Shown one piece after another: positions 25,837-34,496 of a DNA stretch of 64,000 nt. Made by a program: the position numbers and the translations under genes. The stretch comes from Dehalococcoides mccartyi (GTDB lineage: Bacteria; Chloroflexota; Dehalococcoidia; UBA2979), in NCBI GenBank assembly GCA_945865925.1, contig CAMBFG010000008.1:35728-99727 (forward strand). Reading direction: 5' to 3'. Within the stretch, counting starts at the first letter, position 1. The number at the start of each line of letters is the position of its first letter. The notes beneath the pieces are model-generated. The model did no database searches, was not told the origin of the DNA, and was given only the letters and a program-made list of their open reading frames with translations.

Positions 25837-26139
25837 CTATCGCTTCACGCCGTCGATGTAGTTGAGGCGAGTGAGTTCCATCCGTCCGTCCATCAGCCCA
25901 CCGAGGGCTGCGCCGAACGCCTTCATGTGGTCCGTCGTCCGGTGTGCTGCGAATGCCGCGTCATCCGCGTACTGCTCGTAGAAGAAGAATACCCCTGGCT
26001 GCCCCTCGACGCTGTGGAGTGCGTACTGCATCACGCCCGGCTCCTTCGCCTGCACCTCGGCGATCATCGCGACGAGAGCGGCCTGTAGCGCCTCGGCTTT
26101 GCCCTCGGCGGCGGTCAGTTTGGCGGTGAGCGTGATCAT
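25837..26139 (-). CDS. Antibiotic biosynthesis monooxygenase-domain protein (YgiN-like)
   Basis: A 100-residue ferredoxin-like ABM-domain protein: ITLTAKLTAAEGKAEALQAAL, then EPGVMQYALH, and a conserved FFYEQYADDAAFAAH. These dimers act as quinol or polyketide-type monooxygenases without metal cofactors, or as small ligand-binding proteins. The ATG at 26139 follows AAGG. It converges on the preceding small gene and diverges from the dehydrogenase-like gene by 88 bp. Function cannot be narrowed further. Confidence 0.8.
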   Translation of the reverse strand: MITLTAKLTAAEGKAEALQAALVAMIAEVQAKEPGVMQYALHSVEGQPGVFFFYEQYADDAAFAAHRTTDHMKAFGAALGGLMDGRMELTRLNYIDGVKR

Positions 26140-26227
26140 GTGGGTGCCTTTCCGGCTGACAGAGGGCGGATCGTAGCCGAGCGCGCGTGTAGATGGCGCG
26201 GCATACTGTCAGTTGAGGAGCCTTCCC

Positions 26228-27127
26228 ATGCCTGACCCCTACTACATGCCCACCGACGACGAACTGCGAACCAGCGGGGCGCAGGTGACCGTGGGCGTCC
26301 TGCACCCGGGGGAGATGGGGAGTGCCGTTGGTGCCTCGACGGTGGCGGCGGGGGCCCGGGTGATCTGGACGTCCGAGGACCGGAGCGCGGCGACGCGGGC
26401 GCGGGCGGAGGCGGACGGGCTGCATGACGTCCACTGGCTGAACGGCCTCGTGAACCAGTCGCACGTCATCCTGTCCGTGTGTCCGCCCGCCTTCGCGGAG
26501 GATGTTGCCGAGTCGGTGACGATGCTCGGCTACCACCGCATCTACGTGGACGCGAACGCGGTGTCGCCCGCGACGGTGCGCCGGATGGCGACCCGCATCG
26601 AGGAGACCGGGGCGCACTTCGTCGACGGCGGGATCATCGGCGGGCCGCCTCGCAAGGCGGGGACGACTCGGCTCTATCTCTCGGGCGAGTACGCGCCCAG
26701 GGTGGCGACGGCGCTCGCGGGCGGGCCGCTCGAGGTCTGCGTGCTGGACGCGCCGGTGGGGGCCGCCTCGGCGCTGAAGATGGCCTACGCGGCCTGGACG
26801 AAAGGGACCAGCGCGCTGCTCGCTGCCGTCGAGGCGCTCGCGATCCACGAGGACGTGCTGGAGCCGCTGCTGGGCGAGTGGCGGCGAGGTCGCACAGGCC
26901 TCGAGGAGCGCGCGGACGACCTGGGCGGTGCGGCGGCGAAGGCATGGCGCTGGGTGGGCGAGATGGAGCAGATCGCGGCGACATTCGAGGCAGCCGGGCT
27001 GCCCGGTGGCTTCCACCTCGCAGCTGCCGATGTGTTCGAGCGGATGACGCAGTTCAAGGACGACCGCAACGCGCCCGGCGGGCCGACGCTCGCGCGCACG
27101 CTGCTGAAGGAACTGAAGCCCGACTAG
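26228..27127 (+). CDS. NAD(P)-binding dehydrogenase, 6-phosphogluconate/3-hydroxyisobutyrate type
   Basis: 299 residues. The N-terminal Rossmann motif is VGVLHPGEMGSAVG at 21-34 (GxxGxxG-like), then DANAVSPATVRR and a GGIIGGPPRKAG loop that replaces the common GGxxxA lid. The C-terminal half (APVGAASALKMAYAAWTKG and the rest) resembles the DUF1932 all-alpha domain that follows this Rossmann type. A catalytic Lys in SALKMAYAAW is plausible. Predicted to reduce or oxidise a beta-hydroxyacid-like compound. The ATG at 26228 follows GAGGAG. Confidence 0.8.
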   Translation: MPDPYYMPTDDELRTSGAQVTVGVLHPGEMGSAVGASTVAAGARVIWTSEDRSAATRARAEADGLHDVHWLNGLVNQSHVILSVCPPAFAEDVAESVTMLGYHRIYVDANAVSPATVRRMATRIEETGAHFVDGGIIGGPPRKAGTTRLYLSGEYAPRVATALAGGPLEVCVLDAPVGAASALKMAYAAWTKGTSALLAAVEALAIHEDVLEPLLGEWRRGRTGLEERADDLGGAAAKAWRWVGEMEQIAATFEAAGLPGGFHLAAADVFERMTQFKDDRNAPGGPTLARTLLKELKPD

Positions 27128-28521
27128 CCCTCGTAGCCGCGAGCACGCTCGCGGCGGTCCCACACGAGGCCACCGGCGAGGCCGCCCATCGCGACGATGA
27201 GCCATCCGGCGGCGTACAGCGAGGCGCGGTCGGCTTGCTGGCCCACGACCTCGCTCGCCTGTTCCGCGACCGCGATCCGCAACTCGTTGGGGACGCGTCC
27301 CGCTGGCCGCACCCGCTCGCGCGCCACCCAGGCGTCGAGGGGGCTCGATGCGGCAGCGCTGACGAGGGTGGTGGTGCCGACGAGCCCGATGGCGGCGGCG
27401 ACGAGGAGCGCAGCGCTGCCCCACGCCAGCCTCGAAGGCCACGTGGAGCCCGCGAGGAAGGCGATCCCGATGACGAGCGCAAGGCAGAGCAGCGGCGCGC
27501 CGTAAACACCGAGCACGCGGATGGTGCTGAAGGCCGTGCGCATCTGTCCGATCGTGGGGCCATCGACGGGCTGGCCGGCGGCGGCACTCTTCGCGCGCTG
27601 CCCGTCGTAGCGAGCGAGGACGTCGGCGTCGGTGATGGTGCCGCCCTTCGGAGTGAACAGGGCGACGGTATTGTCAGCCCTCGCCAGCGCGGGGTTTGAG
27701 GCGTTCCCCAACTGCTTCTTCAGATCGGTGTCGGTGAGCCGCCAGCCGTCGCGGGTCATCTGCTCGGGTGGCAGGTGCAGCGCCTTCGCGAAGGGGTCGG
27801 CGAGGAACGGGAACGCGACGAACGAGATGCCGGCGTTCATCGTCTGGGTGTCGCCCGCGAGGTACGGCACGGCCTGGTCGACGAAGCCGAACCATTGCTG
27901 GTCGAACCAGGCGCCCGCCGATTCGCCTCGCAGCTGGATCGCGGCGGTGACGGTCCGGATGCCGGGAGGTGCGCCTGGGATCGGCTTGCCGGCGTTCGCA
28001 GGGTCGTCGTCGTAGGTCTTCGCGATATTGAGCACGACTCGCTGCCCCATGCCGAGATCCTGCCACGTCCGCTCGAACATCGAGGGCTGGCCCGCCGTCG
28101 GGTGGCCGAACGTGTCCGCGAGGCCGTCGTGCAGGCTGACGTTGATCGCGAAGTGGTCTTCCTTGCCAGCGAGCCACGGGAGGATCTGGTCGATCGCCTG
28201 CTCGGTCTCGCGTTCGATGAGTGACGATGGCAGGAACGACTGCAGGAGGGCGGTGATGCGGTCCTCGGCGTTCTGGTCGGTGGGGAGCGCGACGCCTCGG
28301 AGGTTCGACGGGACCTTCTCCGGATGGTCGAGGATGTCGCGTACCACTCGTCGGGTGCCGTCGTCGTACAGCCGTTGGGTGAGGCGGAGGTCGCGCGCCT
28401 GCTGGTTCACGAAGTCGGAGTTGAGCACCGTGGCGTCGAGGCGCCCGGCGATCAGGCCGAGCGCGAAGCAGATCGTGAGCGGTAGGACCATGGCGACCGC
28501 TGCGGCACGCCTCCGCGTCAT
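27124..28521 (-). CDS. Hypothetical membrane protein with large extracytoplasmic domain
   Basis: 465 residues. An N-terminal hydrophobic segment (about 7-25) works as a signal anchor. A soluble domain of about 300 residues follows, starting with NSDFVNQQARDLRLTQRLYDDG and including LLQSFLPSSLIERETEQAIDQIL, which suggests coiled helices. Then two hydrophobic segments (about 325-345 and 355-385) and a final one near 435-455 before the RERARGYEG tail. I do not recognise a family. Its ATG overlaps the DinB-like gene stop (ATGA), so it ends a five-gene minus-strand unit. It converges on the plus-strand dehydrogenase with a shared CTAG stop. Confidence 0.65.
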   Translation of the reverse strand: MTRRRAAAVAMVLPLTICFALGLIAGRLDATVLNSDFVNQQARDLRLTQRLYDDGTRRVVRDILDHPEKVPSNLRGVALPTDQNAEDRITALLQSFLPSSLIERETEQAIDQILPWLAGKEDHFAINVSLHDGLADTFGHPTAGQPSMFERTWQDLGMGQRVVLNIAKTYDDDPANAGKPIPGAPPGIRTVTAAIQLRGESAGAWFDQQWFGFVDQAVPYLAGDTQTMNAGISFVAFPFLADPFAKALHLPPEQMTRDGWRLTDTDLKKQLGNASNPALARADNTVALFTPKGGTITDADVLARYDGQRAKSAAAGQPVDGPTIGQMRTAFSTIRVLGVYGAPLLCLALVIGIAFLAGSTWPSRLAWGSAALLVAAAIGLVGTTTLVSAAASSPLDAWVARERVRPAGRVPNELRIAVAEQASEVVGQQADRASLYAAGWLIVAMGGLAGGLVWDRRERARGYEG

Positions 28522-29078
28522 CGCGACGCGGCTTCGAAGGCGGGGAGGTGGTCTTCGAAATGGTGCCAGGTCTCGCCGCGGAGCCACTGCCAGAGGGGGA
28601 ACGACATCGGCTCGCCCGGGAGCGCGGGGCGCACACGCCCGGTGTGTCCGAACGGGACGAGCGCGTACACCACGTCACCCTCGGACTCCGGCAGCCGGAG
28701 CAGCAGCGCCTCCGTACGCCCGCGGAAGTCGAGGTAGCGGTCATGCACCTGCTCGAGCGAGAGCCCTCGGAGGGCGCGCTGGTGCCAGGCGTTGCGGCCG
28801 TCGTTCGTGGACATATCCTCGGACGGCTCGGGCGGTACCTCGTGCCCGAAGCAGGTGAACATCTCGGGGTCGCGTCCGTCGAGGTGCGCCTCGATCTGTG
28901 CGGTGAGCCACGGGTTGCCGAGGTGGCAAAGGATGTCGCGCAGCGACCAGCCCTCCGGCGTGTGGGGACGGAGCATCTTCTCGCCATCGATCAGCACGAG
29001 CGCGGTGTCGAGGGCGGCCCACGCCACGCGCGTGCGGGCGAGGATCGCGGCGGGGGTGGTGGGCGGCGCGCCTACCAC
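28518..29078 (-). CDS. DinB-superfamily / maleylpyruvate isomerase-like protein
   Basis: About 186 residues. A four-helix bundle with a metal site is suggested by GWSLRDILCHLGNPWLTAQIEAHL, with a His on helix 2 (LCHLG), and a second His pair near the end (GETWHHFEDHL). These match the DinB or mycothiol-dependent maleylpyruvate isomerase N-terminal pattern. The GTG at 29078 overlaps the dehydrogenase gene by 7 bp and has GGGAAG four bases before it; the upstream frame belongs to a different gene. Role unknown; possibly thiol-dependent chemistry. Confidence 0.72.
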   Translation of the reverse strand: MVGAPPTTPAAILARTRVAWAALDTALVLIDGEKMLRPHTPEGWSLRDILCHLGNPWLTAQIEAHLDGRDPEMFTCFGHEVPPEPSEDMSTNDGRNAWHQRALRGLSLEQVHDRYLDFRGRTEALLLRLPESEGDVVYALVPFGHTGRVRPALPGEPMSFPLWQWLRGETWHHFEDHLPAFEAASR

Positions 29079-29824
29079 TGCTTCCCAATGCCGCCGCGCT
29101 GGCCGTAGAAGGCGGCAGGCCAATTGCGGCCGGTGAGCATCGCCTTGTCCACGTCCTCGCGGGTGGCGAGGCCGGCTTCGACGATCTTGTCGGCCTCGCG
29201 CTTGGCGGCGGCGAAGACGCGGTTCATCACAAAGCCATAGGAGCCGGGCTCGTCCTTCACCATGGAGACGGCGCGGCCAGCCTGCTCGGCGACGCCCTTC
29301 ACGGAGTCGATGGTGTCTTGCGAGGTCTGCGGGGTGTAGATGACCTCGCACATCTTCATCGTGGGGACGGGGTTGGAGTAGTGCATGCCAGCGAAGAGCG
29401 GCTTGCGTCCCTCGGAGACATCGCGCGCGATGTCGGCGACCGGGAAGCCCGAGGTGTTGGTCGTGAAGATCGCCTCGGGCTTGATCAGCGTGTCGAGTTC
29501 GCCGAACACCTGCTGCTTGAGGTCGAGTTTCTCCGGCACGGCTTCGATGATCATGTCGACGTCGCGCATCTCGCGTGGGGCGAGGGTGAAGGAGATGCGG
29601 TCGATCGCCTCGGCGCACTGGTCGAAGGACAACTTGCCGCGCTCCACGGCGCGCTTCATGCCCCAGCGTCCCTCGAAGACCGCGTCACGGGTGACCTCGA
29701 CGAGTTCGTTCGTGAGATCGCGGACGATGACGTTGTAGCCGGCGATGGCCATGATCTGGGCGATGCCGCCGCCCATGACGCCACCGCCCATGATGCCGAT
29801 CGTCTTCACTTCGTCGAGTTTCAT
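29072..29824 (-). CDS. 3-hydroxyacyl-CoA dehydrogenase, short form (copy 1)
   Basis: 250 residues. The Rossmann domain has TIGIMGGGVMGGGIAQIMA, NTSG near 123-126, the catalytic His148 in GMHYSNPVP, and Glu near 160 in MKMCEVI. The C-terminal domain is short: it ends in RNWPAAFYGQRGGIGKQW about 40 residues before the usual end, and lacks the GPFELxDxxGLD and KTGxGFY segments of full-length enzymes. The tandem neighbour ends in almost the same way, so this is not a random frameshift. The ATG at 29824 follows a G-rich site. Confidence 0.88.
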   Translation of the reverse strand: MKLDEVKTIGIMGGGVMGGGIAQIMAIAGYNVIVRDLTNELVEVTRDAVFEGRWGMKRAVERGKLSFDQCAEAIDRISFTLAPREMRDVDMIIEAVPEKLDLKQQVFGELDTLIKPEAIFTTNTSGFPVADIARDVSEGRKPLFAGMHYSNPVPTMKMCEVIYTPQTSQDTIDSVKGVAEQAGRAVSMVKDEPGSYGFVMNRVFAAAKREADKIVEAGLATREDVDKAMLTGRNWPAAFYGQRGGIGKQW

Positions 29825-29874
29825 CGCGGTCTCCGTCCTCGAGTGCCTGTGTGCGAGCGCGCATCGTCAGGTGG

Positions 29875-30627
29875 CTACCACTGGCGGCCGATGCCACCGC
29901 GCTGCTCGTAGAAGCCGGAAGGCCAGTTGCGGCCGGTCTTCATCGCCTTGTCGATGTCTTCCTTCGAGGCGAGGCCAGCCTCGACGATCTTGTCTGCCTC
30001 GCGACGGGCGGCCGCGTAGACGCGGTTCACGATGAAGCCGTAGGTGCCGGGGCCGTCCTTCACGTTCACGGCGACCTTGCCGGCCTTCTCGCCGACGCGG
30101 AACACTGCGTCGGTGACCTCGGGCAGCGTCTGCGGGGTCGAGATGACCTCGACGCACTTCATGGCAGGGACGGGGTTGAAGAAGTGCATGCCGGCGAAGA
30201 GCGCCTTGCGGCCTTCCGACACGTCCTTCGCCATCTCTGCGACGACGAAGCCCGAGGTGTTGGAGACGAAGATGCAGTCTGCCTTCACGATCTTGTCGAG
30301 TTCGGCGAAGACGGCCTGCTTGAGTTCGAGTTTCTCCGGCACGGCTTCGATGATCATGTCGACGTCTTTGAGGTCTTCGGACTTCGTCGTGAAGGAGATG
30401 CGCTCCATGGTCGTGCGCGCCTTGTCGAACTCGAGTTTGCCGATCTCGACGGCGCGCTTGATGCCCCAGCGGCTCTCGAAGATGGCATCTCGTGTCTTGT
30501 CGATCAGTTCGTCGTTGAGGTCACGCACGATCACGTGGTAGCCGGCCTGGGCCATGACCTGGGCGATGCCGCCACCCATCACACCGCCACCCATCACGCC
30601 GATCGTCTTCACGTCTTCGAACTTCAT
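29875..30627 (-). CDS. 3-hydroxyacyl-CoA dehydrogenase, short form (copy 2)
   Basis: 250 residues, the same length as copy 1, and very similar through most of the sequence: TIGVMGGGVMGGGIAQVMA, NTSG, His in GMHFFNPVPAMKCVEVI with the His-Glu pair intact, and the ending RNWPSGFYEQRGGIGRQW. The His loop FFNP is the classic form, while copy 1 has YSNP, so substrates may differ. The start at 30627 follows GAGGGGG. The pair is separated by 50 bp. Both have the truncated C-terminal domain, so dimer formation may differ from the canonical enzyme. Confidence 0.88.
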   Translation of the reverse strand: MKFEDVKTIGVMGGGVMGGGIAQVMAQAGYHVIVRDLNDELIDKTRDAIFESRWGIKRAVEIGKLEFDKARTTMERISFTTKSEDLKDVDMIIEAVPEKLELKQAVFAELDKIVKADCIFVSNTSGFVVAEMAKDVSEGRKALFAGMHFFNPVPAMKCVEVISTPQTLPEVTDAVFRVGEKAGKVAVNVKDGPGTYGFIVNRVYAAARREADKIVEAGLASKEDIDKAMKTGRNWPSGFYEQRGGIGRQW

Positions 30628-30685
30628 CGGTGTCCCCCTCGCAATCGAGGCCCCTCGCGGACAGCGGAGGAGGCCGCGCCGCAGT

Positions 30686-31996
30686 CTAGTCGCAGATTCC
30701 CCGCACTGTGTGGAAGAGGATTTGCATCCCCAGACGCAGATTCTCGATGGAAATACGCTCGTCATTGCCGTGGACGCGACCCTGATCCTGTGGCCCGGTG
30801 AGCGTCGGCACGAAGCCGTACGCCTCGATGCCGCGCCGACGGAAGATGCGTGAGTCGGTGAAGCCAGTGCCGACGCCCGGCACCACGACGGCGTCCTCGA
30901 CGGCACGCTTCGCCTCGCGTTTCATGACCTCGTACAACTCGGTCCCCACCGTCGAGGCCGGCGATGACGACGCGAAGACGGGTTCGACGTCGACGCGGTC
31001 GTCCGCGATCACATCGGTGATCTCGCGGATGAACTGATCGGGGTCGTAGCCGGGGACGAGGCGGATATCGAGCGTGGCCTCGGCCTGTGCGGGGATGACG
31101 TTGTGCTTCACGCCGGCGGTGAGTGTGGTGAGTGAGATCGAGTTCATCTGTACCGAGCGGAGGCGTGGGTTTTCCTTCGCGAAGTCCGCGAGCACCTCAT
31201 CGGTCGGTTCCTTGTCGAGGATCCCGGCCTGCCAGAGTTGACGGAAATACTCGCGCACCTCGGGCGCCGGCTGCAGCGGCCGCTGCCAGTCCTGGATGCG
31301 CTGGAGCGCACGCACGAGGCGGTCGGCGGCGTTGTCGTCGTGCGGGACGGAGCCGTGGCCCGGACGGCCGTGGGCGCGCAGGGTGAGCCAGAGCGGCCCC
31401 TTCTCCGCGACGCCGATGTTGAACGTATTGCGCTGGACGCCCAATACCTCGGTCGACCCACCGCCACCCTCGTTGATCACGTACTCGCAGTCGAGCAGCT
31501 CGGGGTGTGCGGCATCGAGGTATTCGACGCCGAACTCGGAGCCCGCTTCCTCATCGGCGACGGCCATGAAGACGAGGTCGCGCGTGAGGGGGAGGCCGAG
31601 GCGATGGTGGAGCAGGAACACCACCAACTCCATGATCCCCATGCCCTTCATATCCTGCGCGCCGCGGCCCCAGATGTAGCCCTCGCTGATCTCGCCGCCG
31701 AGCGGTTCGACCGTCCAGTGGTCGCGCTCGAAGGGGACGACGTCGGTGTGGTTGAGGAGGATGAGGCCCTTGCCGCGGGTCCCCGTGCCCTCGATGCGGG
31801 CGACGAGGTTGCCGCGCTCGGGGGCGCTCTTGTAGACGGTGTAGGGGATGCCCTCGGCGTCCAAGATGCGGCCCAGCCAGTCACAGGCGCGCATCTCGTT
31901 GCCGGGCGGGTTCACGGTGTCGATGCGGATGTAGTCGGACAGCCACTCGGTCGCCCGAGTGGTCCATTCCTCCCAATCGATCCGCGGCTCCGCCAT
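30686..31996 (-). CDS. M20-family metallopeptidase/deacylase
   Basis: 436 residues. The zinc ligands are visible: LLNHTDVVP, GRGAQDMKG, the general base VADEEAGSE, INEGGGG, and a late His in GRVHGNDER. The lid domain is present near the middle (LTLRAHGRPGHGSVPHD). This resembles ArgE/DapE/aminoacylase proteins, without clear substrate signature. The internal ATG at 31996 was chosen with GGAAGG upstream; a GTG at 32020 in the same frame is an alternative. It begins the minus-strand unit leading to the dehydrogenases. Confidence 0.88.
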   Translation of the reverse strand: MAEPRIDWEEWTTRATEWLSDYIRIDTVNPPGNEMRACDWLGRILDAEGIPYTVYKSAPERGNLVARIEGTGTRGKGLILLNHTDVVPFERDHWTVEPLGGEISEGYIWGRGAQDMKGMGIMELVVFLLHHRLGLPLTRDLVFMAVADEEAGSEFGVEYLDAAHPELLDCEYVINEGGGGSTEVLGVQRNTFNIGVAEKGPLWLTLRAHGRPGHGSVPHDDNAADRLVRALQRIQDWQRPLQPAPEVREYFRQLWQAGILDKEPTDEVLADFAKENPRLRSVQMNSISLTTLTAGVKHNVIPAQAEATLDIRLVPGYDPDQFIREITDVIADDRVDVEPVFASSSPASTVGTELYEVMKREAKRAVEDAVVVPGVGTGFTDSRIFRRRGIEAYGFVPTLTGPQDQGRVHGNDERISIENLRLGMQILFHTVRGICD

Positions 31997-32069
31997 CAAC
32001 AAGGCCTTCCGAGCGGCCACCGGTGGCAGCCTCCGGCATCATAGCGGGGGCGATGTTAGCCTCCCGCGC

Positions 32070-32972
32070 ATGCCGGACAGCCGCCTGAGTGGCCGCCATC
32101 TGCTAGCGCTGGGCGTGGGCGTCCTCGCCATCTCCTTCGCCGCGCCGCTGATCCGCCTCGCCGAGGCGCCCGCCCTGACGATCGCCGCCGTCCGCCTGGC
32201 CCTCGCCGCTCCTCCGATGTTCGCGCTCGCCCTTGCGACGGGCGGAGAACGCCAGTGGCGTGTGCTGCGTCGAGGTGACTGGCTGCTACTGGTGTTGTCG
32301 GCAGCAGCGCTCGCGGCGCATTTCGCGTTCTGGGTCGCCTCGCTCCAACGCACGTCGGTCGTCGCCAGCGTGGCGCTTGTGACGATGCAGCCGCTGTTCG
32401 TGGCCATCGGCGGGTGGGCGTTCCTCGGCGAGCGGCCACGTCGAGGGACGCTGGTGGGCATCGCGGTGGCGACGGCGGGTGCGCTCCTCCTCGTACTGCC
32501 GCACGTGGGTGACCGCGGGACGCTCGAGGGCGACGCGTTCGCCCTCGTCGGTGGCGTGATGAGTGGGTGCTATCTCCTCGCCGGGCGGGGCGCGCGTCGA
32601 GGGCTCTCGACGGCTGCATATACGGGGGCGGTGTACCCGGCGACGGCGGTACTGCTGCTGGGCGCACTCGTGATCAGCGACACGCCGCTGACGGGTCATC
32701 CTCGTGAGGCATACGTGGCGATGGCACTGCTGGCGCTCGTGCCGCAACTGGTCGGACACAATGCGCTCAACTGGGCGCTCGGATCGCTGCCGGCAGCGGT
32801 CGTCGCGATCGCCATCCTCGGCGAACCGATCGGCGCAGCGATCATCGCCGTGCCGTTGCTCGATGAGGTGCCGCGTGCCATCGAGGTTGCGGGCGGGGCG
32901 GTCGTCCTGCTCGGGGTGTACCTTGCCCTGCGCGACGCGCGCACCCTCGATGCCGCGTCACCTGAGGTGTGA
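32070..32972 (+). CDS. EamA/DMT-family transporter
   Basis: 300 residues with about ten hydrophobic helices in two EamA repeats: first repeat LLALGVGVLAISFAAPLIR to VATAGALLLVLP, second from EGDAFALVGGVMSGCYLLAG to EVAGGAVVLLGVYLALRDA. The GEP motif (AILGEPIGAA) is typical of the second repeat. Drug/metabolite exporters in this family often export amino acids or nucleosides. The ATG at 32070 lacks a strong Shine-Dalgarno. It is followed 10 bp later by a CoA-transferase gene, so they are probably co-transcribed. Confidence 0.85.
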   Translation: MPDSRLSGRHLLALGVGVLAISFAAPLIRLAEAPALTIAAVRLALAAPPMFALALATGGERQWRVLRRGDWLLLVLSAAALAAHFAFWVASLQRTSVVASVALVTMQPLFVAIGGWAFLGERPRRGTLVGIAVATAGALLLVLPHVGDRGTLEGDAFALVGGVMSGCYLLAGRGARRGLSTAAYTGAVYPATAVLLLGALVISDTPLTGHPREAYVAMALLALVPQLVGHNALNWALGSLPAAVVAIAILGEPIGAAIIAVPLLDEVPRAIEVAGGAVVLLGVYLALRDARTLDAASPEV

Positions 32973-32982
32973 GGGGGACGCG

Positions 32983-34221
32983 ATGCCGCCGCTGCCGACG
33001 ACCGGCCCGCTCGCTGGTGTGCGAGTCCTCGACCTCACCTGGGTGTTGTCCGGCCCGTTCTGCACGGCGACGCTCGCTGACCTCGGCGCCGACGTGATCA
33101 AGGTGGAGCGCCCACCATACGGCGATGTCTCCCGCACCACGGCGCCGCTCATCGAGGGCGAATCGGGCTACTTCTTCTCCGTGAATCGCGGCAAGCGCTC
33201 GATCGCCCTCGACCTCACGACGGAGGAGGGCAAGACGATCTTCCGTGACCTCGTGCGTGAGGCGGACGTGGTCGTCGAGAACTTCACGCCGGGTGCGATG
33301 GACCGCCTGGGCCTCGGCTACGACGCGCTGTCGGAGGAGTACCCGGCGTTGATCTACGCCGCGATCTCCGGCTACGGCCGGACCGGTGAAATGGCCTCGC
33401 GGCCGGCCCTCGATGTGATCGTGCAGGGGGCGGGCGGCGTGATGTCGGTAACGGGCGAGCCCGACCGAGGGCCGGCGCGGCCGGGGCTGTCGCTTGGCGA
33501 TATTGCGGCGGGCCTCTACTGCGCGATCGGTGTGCTGGCAGCGCTGCGCGAACGCGAACAGTCCGGGCGCGGTCAGTTGGTCGACATCTCGATGCTCGAC
33601 TGCCAGATCGCGATCCAGGAGAACGCGTTCATGCGCTGGCACCTCACTGGTGAAGTGCCGGAACGCCTCGGCACCCGGCATCCGTCGGCGGTGCCCTTCC
33701 AGGCGTTTCCGACGGCTGACGGGTGGATGGTGTTGGCCCTCGCGTGGGGCGTGCCGAACCAGTGGGCGCTGCTTTGCTCCGAACTCGGCATCCCGGAGAT
33801 CATCGATGACCCCCGCTTCCACTCGTCGGCGGCGCGACTGCGGAACCACGGGGAACTCGAGCCGATGATGGTGGAGGCGTTTCGCAAGCGACCGACCGCG
33901 GAGTGGGTGGACGCGCTCGCGGCCTACGGCATCCCGTGCGGCCCGCTGAACTCGATCCCGGAGGCCGCGGCGATGCCGCAAGTGCAGGGGCGGGACATGT
34001 TCGTCCCCGTCGCCCACCACACCTTCGGCACCGTGCCGCTGACGAACACACCCGTGAAACTATCGAGGACCCCCGGGGGTATCCGAGGCACGTCACCCGA
34101 CATGGGTGAGCACAGCCGCGAGGTGCTGGCAGAACTGCTGCAGATCGAACCGGGACGCCTCGACGACCTCGTCGCGAGGCAGGTGGTGTGGGAACAGCGG
34201 CCCGAGGTCGAACTCGGCTAG
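32983..34221 (+). CDS. Family III CoA-transferase (CaiB/BaiF)
   Basis: A fourth family III CoA-transferase, 412 residues. The N-terminus has VRVLDLTWVLSGPFCTATLADLG and VIKVERPPYGD, then RGKRSIALDLTTEEGK, AISGYGRTGE and the catalytic Asp173 in LSLGDIAAGLYCAIG. This copy has the most canonical signature of the four. The ATG at 32983 follows GAGGGGG. The C-terminal VVWEQRPEVELG extends past the usual end. Its co-transcription with EamA suggests import or export of the related acid, an inference only. Confidence 0.92.
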   Translation: MPPLPTTGPLAGVRVLDLTWVLSGPFCTATLADLGADVIKVERPPYGDVSRTTAPLIEGESGYFFSVNRGKRSIALDLTTEEGKTIFRDLVREADVVVENFTPGAMDRLGLGYDALSEEYPALIYAAISGYGRTGEMASRPALDVIVQGAGGVMSVTGEPDRGPARPGLSLGDIAAGLYCAIGVLAALREREQSGRGQLVDISMLDCQIAIQENAFMRWHLTGEVPERLGTRHPSAVPFQAFPTADGWMVLALAWGVPNQWALLCSELGIPEIIDDPRFHSSAARLRNHGELEPMMVEAFRKRPTAEWVDALAAYGIPCGPLNSIPEAAAMPQVQGRDMFVPVAHHTFGTVPLTNTPVKLSRTPGGIRGTSPDMGEHSREVLAELLQIEPGRLDDLVARQVVWEQRPEVELG

Positions 34222-34271
34222 CGAGCCCGCGAGCGGTGGTGGTGGCTCCCAGTTGGATTCGGACGCGGTTA

Positions 34272-34300
34272 TGGTCAGGCTGGACGGGATCGGCTATAGT
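34272..34300 (+). promoter_or_regulatory. Candidate promoter for gltBD
   Basis: TGGTCA (34272-34277) and TATAGT (34295-34300) are separated by 17 bases, each matching at least four consensus positions. Transcription would start near 34307, leaving about a 190-base leader before gltB. Confidence 0.45.
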
Positions 34301-34424
34301 CCGGTGCCTTGTGATGGATTTCGCAAAGGGCTGGTTCGGAGGGGCCATCCCAGGCGGATCGGGTCGGGGTACAATTCCCGCCCTCTCTTCGCAGTCTGCG
34401 GAATCTAGCGAGAGTTAACGAGTC

Positions 34425-34496
34425 ATGACGTATACGCTTCACCGCCTCATTCGGATCGTGATGGCGGGGCAGGGCGTTTCCGAGGGGATCGTCTGA
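34425..34496 (+). CDS. Possible 23-residue leader ORF overlapping the gltB start
   Basis: ATG at 34425 opens a 23-codon frame ending in TGA at 34494-34496, which overlaps the gltB ATG as TGATG. Its position inside the leader suggests translational coupling or an attenuating peptide. There is no strong Shine-Dalgarno and no run of a single amino acid, so it may be incidental. Support is positional only. Confidence 0.35.
   Translation: MTYTLHRLIRIVMAGQGVSEGIV

Noticed and set aside
34370..34375. TACAAT as a second promoter for gltB
   Set aside because: No -35-like hexamer at 16-18 bp upstream; the pair at 34272-34300 fits better.
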